A stretch of 64,000 bases of DNA from assembly GCA_905221605.1 (NCBI GenBank), contig CAJNDS010000604.1:42216-106215 (forward strand), written 5' to 3'. Position 1 is the first letter of the stretch. Each line of letters begins with the position of its first letter. A program made the position numbers and the translations under genes. This DNA comes from Symbiodinium natans (taxonomy: Eukaryota; Sar; Dinophyceae; Suessiales; Symbiodiniaceae). Below the pieces are notes generated by a model. The model did no database searches. It saw nothing but the letters and a program-made list of their open reading frames with translations, and had not been told where the DNA came from. Of the stretch, positions 63,370 to 64,000 are shown in pieces.

Positions 63370-64000
63370 TAGGGGGGGTCCCAGGCCTGAATTAAATATG
63401 AAGGCCCCGATTTAAATATGAATATTTAATTCTGGAGCTTCATATTTAAATTTTTTAATTCGGGCCCGGGAATTAAATAATTTAAATAATTTAAATATTT
63501 TGAATCCTGGAGGGGGGGGGGGGCGGGCCTCCTCCCGCAGGAGGAATTAAATAATTTAAATATGAAGGCCCCGAATTAAATATTAATATTTAATTCGGGG
63601 CCTTCATATTTACATTATTTAATTCCTCCTGCGGGAGGAGGCCCGGCCCCCCCCCTCCAAGATTTAAAATATTTAAAATCATTTAAATTATTGAAATTAT
63701 TTAAATTATTTAATTCCCGGGCCCGATTTAAATAATTTAAATATGAAGCTCCCGAATTAAATATTCATATTTAAATCGTGGCCTTCTTATTTAAATTATT
63801 TAAATCGGGCCCGGGAATTAAATAAATTAAATAAATTAAATAAATTAAATCATTTAAATAATTTAAATAATTTAAATATTTTAAATCCTGGAGGGGGGGG
63901 GGCCGGGCCTCCTCCCGCAGGAGGAATTAAATAATTTAAATATGAAGGCCCCGAATTAAATATTAATATTTAATTCGGAGCCTTCATATTTAAATTATTT
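63370..64000. repeat. Array of nested AT-rich palindromes with GC caps
   Basis: Centres near 63417, 63584/63585, 63763 and 63964. The 63584 palindrome is nearly perfect for well over 100 bases per arm: AATATTTAATTCGGGGCC, then TTCATATTTA, then the cap CCTCCTGCGGGAGGAGG, then poly-C or poly-G and TTTAAATAATTT tracts. The cap recurs in alternate orientation at about 63528, 63628 and 63908, giving a same-strand period of about 380 bases. The array runs off the end of the window. No coding frame. Confidence 0.9.

Overview
The window looks like nuclear DNA of a dinoflagellate, most like a Symbiodiniaceae or Polarella relative; this is inferred from features, not from a search. Gene density is very low. 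Coding-like pieces are tiny exons scattered among huge simple repeats. The best-resolved intron has a GC-AG boundary, and degenerate TTTAGGG-like telomeric motifs occur inside the sequence. The one large open frame is a Ty1/copia polyprotein of a type common in such genomes. I see no rRNA, no intact tRNA, no CRISPR array and no bacterial-style operon.

Layout. 0-4 kb: unassigned and purine-rich DNA. 4.07-4.72 kb: a TIR element (copy A) beside a long poly-G tract, followed by two tandem-repeat fields (4.7-5.9 kb). 7.7-8.1 kb and 10.9-14.5 kb: short candidate exons, the latter coiled-coil-like, then a tRNA-Asp-like relic. 14.7-15.7 kb: a low-copy module interrupted by copy B of the TIR element; the 25.4 kb paralogue lacks the insertion. 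16-21.4 kb: scattered hydrophobic exon-like pieces. 19.7-36.6 kb: what appears to be a collinear segmental duplication (modules A-B-C and A'-B'-C'), where C and C' encode related acidic Ala/Glu-rich proteins with four and one copies of a 90-residue repeat. 33.0-33.3 kb: two exons of an EngB/YihA-type GTPase. 36.6-37.5 kb: a 0.9 kb TG repeat. 39.5-39.8 kb: a CTA repeat and telomere-like DNA.

40.276-48.706 kb: a complete minus-strand copia element with identical 164-bp LTRs, a 5-bp target duplication, a 2005-residue Gag-Pol frame and a possible extra downstream ORF. The tetramer AAGT (ACTT in the element's sense strand) occurs about 242 times by hand count, about once every 35 bp, with no gap found above roughly 75 bp. 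It is independent of codon phase, spans LTR, coding and non-coding parts, and stops at the element's edges. This is the most unusual signal in the window.

48.7-64 kb: a candidate plus-strand coiled-coil gene of many small exons (50.9-56.9 kb), then repeat fields: 180-bp repeats with a conserved stem-loop, purine microsatellites, a 60-bp repeat field, a 101-bp Tourist-like MITE, and an array of nested AT-rich palindromes running off the window end.

Functional links between genes cannot be inferred: dinoflagellate genes are generally monocistronic after trans-splicing, and nearly all exons here are fragments whose full gene models need transcript data.
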